Assembly (NCBI GenBank): GCA_963978905.1
Contig: OZ022256.1
Coordinates: forward strand, 2,401,501-2,465,500
Direction: 5' to 3'
Source: Trichostrongylus colubriformis
Taxonomy: Eukaryota; Nematoda; Chromadorea; Rhabditida; Trichostrongylidae
Length of the DNA: 64,000 nucleotides
Position 1 is the stretch's first letter; every line of letters begins with the position of its first letter. Shown piece by piece: positions 59,910 to 64,000 of the stretch. The notes below the pieces were generated by a model. The model had not been told where the DNA came from and searched no databases. It worked only from the letters and a program-made list of their open reading frames with translations. A program made the translations under genes and the position numbers.

Positions 59910-61900
59910 GTGAAGGGAACGGGAGTTCGCTAAATGTGAGAAGTCACACGGGAAATGTGCCATGCATTCGATTTCATTTGAAATTTTGAAAGAGCTAATG
60001 CGTATTAGGATTACACGAATTGGGTTTATGATGGGTTTTCCGTACCTATCCCTTCGAGCAGACCTAGTATGACTGACTTACGGGGGCAACTAATTCGGTC
60101 CTTGATCACATCTTGTCGCTTTAAAAATTGTCATTCCAGCCTTCGAGCTGACAACACTTGCCTTGCAGCTGCACGACAAAAAAATGTTGGTTATCTTCCC
60201 TGGTCAAAAATTTTGAGATGTGGGTGATTTGAATTGCTTCGGGCAAATATACACGATGAAGCATTCAGGTCATTGTTTGACTGAAACGCTTCAAAGTCCC
60301 TTTTCGAATTATATCGTTTCAAAAAATGCTGCTTACTGATTTCATGCTATATAGGGATGAGCGGTGCTCTAATCTGTATTACGTAAAAAAAGCACTTTGC
60401 AGATTGATTACACCATGTTGCTGCATATGTTTTCTTCTTTTATACGGTTCAGAACCCGAAAAACAGGTTATTTAGGCCGCGGTGTTTTCTAAGATATGTT
60501 TAGCATTTCCCCTAAGCGGCTCAAGGCTTCCAAAAGAATCCAATCGCAAGAAAACATAGAAGGCCGTCAGTTGCGTAAATGTAGGTGCTAGCGATACTTA
60601 ATCGAGGAGAGGATTATTCTTTAGCATGATAGTTGCCACCCAGATCATGCATGCTACAGTGTCGCTACACCCTAGTTACAGTAACTGTGAACGTGAAATA
60701 AATTGTGATGGTTGCAAGAATGAATCGATCTAGTGCAGCCTTCTGAAGCCTCTGCAATCTATTTGAAATTGTTGGAAGTGCAGAAGGACCCGCGCGAGCG
60801 TGTGAAACCACGAGAATTGGCTAGGTCACTGTAATTACTTCCAGATTGCCACTTTGTGCAGTACTGGTTCAGTGGCGCGAACAACAAGTGCAGCGAATCT
60901 CGACCAACCAAAATTTCGATGCCTGGAATCATTCGAGAATATCAATGAAATTGCACAGTGAGTTAGAGCTTTTCACATTAAGTATTTTATTTGCTTTACC
61001 GATACTACCACTGTGATTTTCGATGATTGCACATTTTGGTCGGGTTTCATAATTGTGTAGATGTAGGTTACTGAACTGAACTCTGAGCTCACGAAAAAAC
61101 CCGTGCTTCCACTCATTTTTGCACCTTTTCTCGATTTTCGGTAGGACTTTGCGGTTGGGGGTTGGTAAAACACTGTTAATGATGCGGTTTTTAAAGCATC
61201 TATTTTGTAAATCAGTGCATCTTTCATTTATTGTGACAGCTTTATGTTTTGCAAACAAATAAGGAGGACTACCGCGTTCTATTTTATTCACGAGTTTTTT
61301 CTTTCTTTGAATTCCTACATCCTCAAGCACTCTTCAATGATATCCATCAATCAGTCCTTTTCCTTCGAGACGAAACGACTCGCAAGAACCTTCGACGTTA
61401 TCCTCTTGAGTGTGTTGATTGCTCATGGTGAACAGGATTTAGAACGGATTTAAATTCATCCCATGCATTCCGACCATTCAAAGTGCAGGCTTTGCTCAGC
61501 TTGGTTTATAGAATCTATAGACATAATAATATTTTAGAGATTTAATTTCAGTTTTTTTACATGTGGCGGGATTTCTGAACTTTCCCACATGGTCTCGCCC
61601 GCGAAAATGAAAGGGGGTCTCAGAAGCAGGTTTGGGACTACAGTATACCCCGATCGCTTTGCCGCATCCTAGTAGAAATAATTTGCGAGAGCTCGAAGCC
61701 TCTATTTTGGAAACTATTCACTGTGATAGTTTGCTGGCACTTCTACGAATCTGCTGTCCGAAGAGTTCGGAAAATGTGAAGAAGTTTATATTGAACTTAT
61801 AGGATCGCTAGAAAAAAGTCGTCTCCCTCCTGAATATAACCTATATTGGACTATGAAGGTATTCGCGAAAAAATGAGAAAGCTCGTGGATAACAGAGCTC
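59910..61900. other. No recognisable exon
   Basis: The rest of ORC5 should begin here, but no exon with its C-terminal motif was found. A 133-codon minus frame at 60929-61330 is uninterrupted and basic, without any family motif I know. It could be a decayed transposon or a true exon. Confidence 0.4.
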
Positions 61901-61908
61901 TGGAAGTA

Positions 61909-62585
61909 TTAGGTTGGCAACTAAGTAATTGCGGATTTTTAAATACTGCTTTTTCCCTCCAAACTGCTTTCCAGCAATCTCTCCTGTACATACACATGTA
62001 GTACAAGTCCACACGCATCTATAGGTATTATTGTCTTCCATATCCCGGATAACCCTTTTCGGCAAAATAAACATATCAACGGTCAACCTCATTTTCAATA
62101 CAAAAAATTAAAAAGATTTTTCTTTGAATGGCGTTAGACAGGGAAAGGAAAAGGTGATAATCCGATGGAGCAAGATCAGGGCTATAAGGTGGTGAGGCAG
62201 CAATTTCTATCCAAGCTCGAGAATTTTTTGGCGAGTTATTTTTTCAATAGTGGTAAAAAAAATTTTGAATTTTTTTGTCAAAAAATACTCGACTTGGATA
62301 AAAATTGCTGCCTTATAGTTCTGACCTTTCTCCATCGGATTATCACCTTTCCCTTTCCCTGTCTAACGCCATTCAAAGAAAAAAATTGGAATTGAATTGA
62401 GGTGACTTTTGATATTTTTATTTTGCCGAAAAGGGTTATCCGGGAGATGGCAGTACCTATAGATGCGTGTGGACTTGTACTACATATATATGTACAGAAG
62501 AAATTATGTGGAACGCAGTTTTGAGGGAAAAAGCAGTATTTAAAAATCCGTAATTAATTTGTAAATTACTTAGTTGCCAACCTAA
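61909..62585. mobile_element. Fold-back mariner derivative with two inverted transposase fragments
   Basis: Ends TTAGGTTGGCAACTAAGTAA and, inverted, TTACTTAGTTGCCAACCTAA, flanked by TA, 677 bases. The two halves are complementary along nearly their whole length. The left half, read on the minus strand, encodes PPYSPDLAPSDYHL. The right half, read on the plus strand, encodes SDLSPSDYHLSLSLSNAI. Both carry the mariner third-Asp motif. The centre (about 62220-62290) is AT-rich and unpaired. It has no complete transposase and depends on another source. Confidence 0.9.
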
Positions 62586-62599
62586 TAGATCGAGTCTGC

Positions 62600-63630
62600 A
62601 TTGCAAGGAGGATATTGTGATTAGATGACTCAGCGCTGCGTAATTTCAACGTTCATCTGTTCATCGTACATCTGTTTACTTCATTACGCTTCGTTGCTGT
62701 CTAAGCGGTTACTGGTAACATTTGGCTAAGAGTGATTATCCCTTGCTTATTTACATAAGCAGCTGCAACGAATCCGCTCAGATCGTATTATTTGTTTCAT
62801 ACCTTTATCTTGTTTGCGTATTGCAGTCTGCAAACAACAATCATGAATATGTAGTAGGTCATGATTTGCTTATCAAAAGTTAACAATGCAGTATAGTTTG
62901 ACCGCAAAAAGTGGAAATTTAGGGGGGGTGGGGGAACACGTGTGGGTTACTTCATGTGAAAAGCAAGCGAGACGGTGGCTGTGGCCTAGAAGTCCCTATT
63001 CGTTTTTTTTTTTCAAAGGCGAGATGGTCGTCATCGCCTCCGGAGGCAAGTATTTCAACACTAAACAAACGGCCGACTTAATAAAAAAAGCTGGGGGTTG
63101 CTCAAAAAAAGGGGAGGTTATAATGGGTATGGGAGGGGGGGGGGGTAGCAGTGGTAGGGCGTTGGACCGTGAACGACGTGAACATTGTTATTGTTCAACT
63201 CTCATTAGTTGCCCCCTCCCATTTGAGGTAGCGTTAGATTCCATTTCCTCGGTGTAGTACCTTGAATATAGTGCGGGCGAATTTCTCGGGACGCTTTGTC
63301 GATGGATTCGAATATCGATATCGATCGCTTCTCGAAGAATTTACTCCACTTGTCAGTAGTATCACTTGCGCAACCACTCACTTCCAAATGGAAGACACTC
63401 TTGTCCTTGGTTTGTTGAGGAGCTTTGTGGGAGGGGGTCTAGTGGTTGTACAAGTCTGTTGTTATGGTGTTTCTTTTGAAAAAAAAAGGTGTATCCCTGG
63501 AAAAAAGGATCGACAGGTCGGGTCATCAATCAATAATCATAGCGTTGTTACCTAATACTAGTACTAAATGTGACTATCGATTGAGGACCTCTTTTAGAGA
63601 TCATCTCGCTGGTTCAAAATTTACTCAAAA
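62600..63630. other. No supported gene
   Basis: The minus frame at 63205-63387 (DKWSKFFEKRSISIFESIDK) is the only protein-like stretch and could be an exon, but its splice signals are weak. A tRNA-like block (AGCAGTGGTAGGGCGTTGGA) is at about 63148-63167 after a G-run of 10. Confidence 0.4.
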
Positions 63631-63635
63631 AGAGG

Positions 63636-63886
63636 GGTGGGCGTCGATTGGTCGAATCTTCGCGCGGTCGCCCCCGGCGACTGCGAGTTGTTTGTAGTTT
63701 CATCCGTTGAAACAGCAACAACCACGACATATAAGAACTTCCGAAGCTTTCAACCTGCAATCTTCGAAAGTCCCTCGCGATAGCAGGCCAATGCATACTG
63801 AACGGAATTCCAACCGACCGCAGCAAGTCGTGCTGACGGCGCCGCATGTGCGACGCCGCGAAGCGAAAATTCGACCAATCGGCTCC
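63636..63886. repeat. TIR element, family 2, right-hand copy
   Basis: Left GTGGGCGTCGATTGGTCGAA and right AAATTCGACCAATCGGCTCC. GC-rich GCCGCATGTGCGACGCCGCG lies at the right side and GCGCGGTCGCCCCCGGCGAC at the left. Same family as 933-1193. All overlapping frames here are explained by it. Confidence 0.75.
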
Positions 63887-64000
63887 AAAAAGAGTAGTCG
63901 TCCCGTCTTCGATCGAATCCTTGAATAATTCCCGAAAATGCAACCCCCATGAGGATTCCCGACCCATGCTTGACCCTGGTTCTAGCCACTATCGTGACCG

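Noticed and set aside
60740..60960. Mariner N-terminal fragment suggested by FVQYWFSGANNK
   Set aside because: Only a few residues fit and no TIR or catalytic motif is nearby.

Overview
The window is nuclear DNA from an animal, most likely a nematode of clade V (a strongylid or hookworm relative). The genes have many short exons with GT..AG introns of about 60 to 1500 bases. There are two ground-like (GRL) secreted proteins, a family expanded in nematodes, and a heavy load of mariner, Tc1 and Penelope-type elements with their palindromic derivatives. No prokaryotic organisation (operons, Shine-Dalgarno starts, CRISPR) is seen. The species assignment is inference.

Layout. 2.3-15.9 kb, minus strand: 18 exons of a Na+/Ca2+ exchanger (NCX), 772 codons plus stop, lacking only its N-terminal exon(s), which I could not place. 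Its introns carry several palindromic and tandem-repeat elements. 16-32 kb: mostly non-coding and repeat-rich, with a GACA microsatellite, palindromic MITEs, tRNA-derived SINE copies and a dispersed repeat. 32.1-32.4 kb, minus: the first two exons of an unrecognised acidic protein with PPNY and LPAY motifs. 35.0-36.2 kb and 41.2-42.2 kb, minus: two GRL genes with the same 73-base middle exon and the same C-terminal domain but different low-complexity regions (Gly/Tyr-rich and Pro-rich). Between them, at 39.2-40.5 kb, lies an element containing a 268-bp tandem array. 43.8-45.9 kb: a decayed mariner that also holds a Penelope-type GIY-YIG fragment and a hairpin MITE. 46.2-48.6 kb: unidentified exons on both strands. 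48.7-50.2 kb, plus: a six-exon 204-residue coiled-coil protein. 51.0-53.4 kb, minus: complete mitochondrial lipoyl synthase (10 exons, 363 residues). 54.8-59.9 kb, plus: most of the replication protein ORC5, with a 2.55-kb Tc1-like element upstream of its recognisable exons. 61.9-62.6 kb: a fold-back element built from two inverted copies of a mariner transposase fragment.

The host genes are unrelated housekeeping and secreted-protein genes (calcium extrusion, extracellular GRL proteins, lipoate synthesis, replication initiation). They form no pathway together, and both strands are used. The most unusual material is the layered repeat fraction, especially one family of terminal-inverted-repeat elements (arms close to AGGCCGCGTTCATACTTTGC) present about sixteen times in 64 kb. 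Exon coordinates were derived by hand from reading frame, homology and splice consensus. Where I say that phases close, the exon lengths add up to an uninterrupted reading frame.
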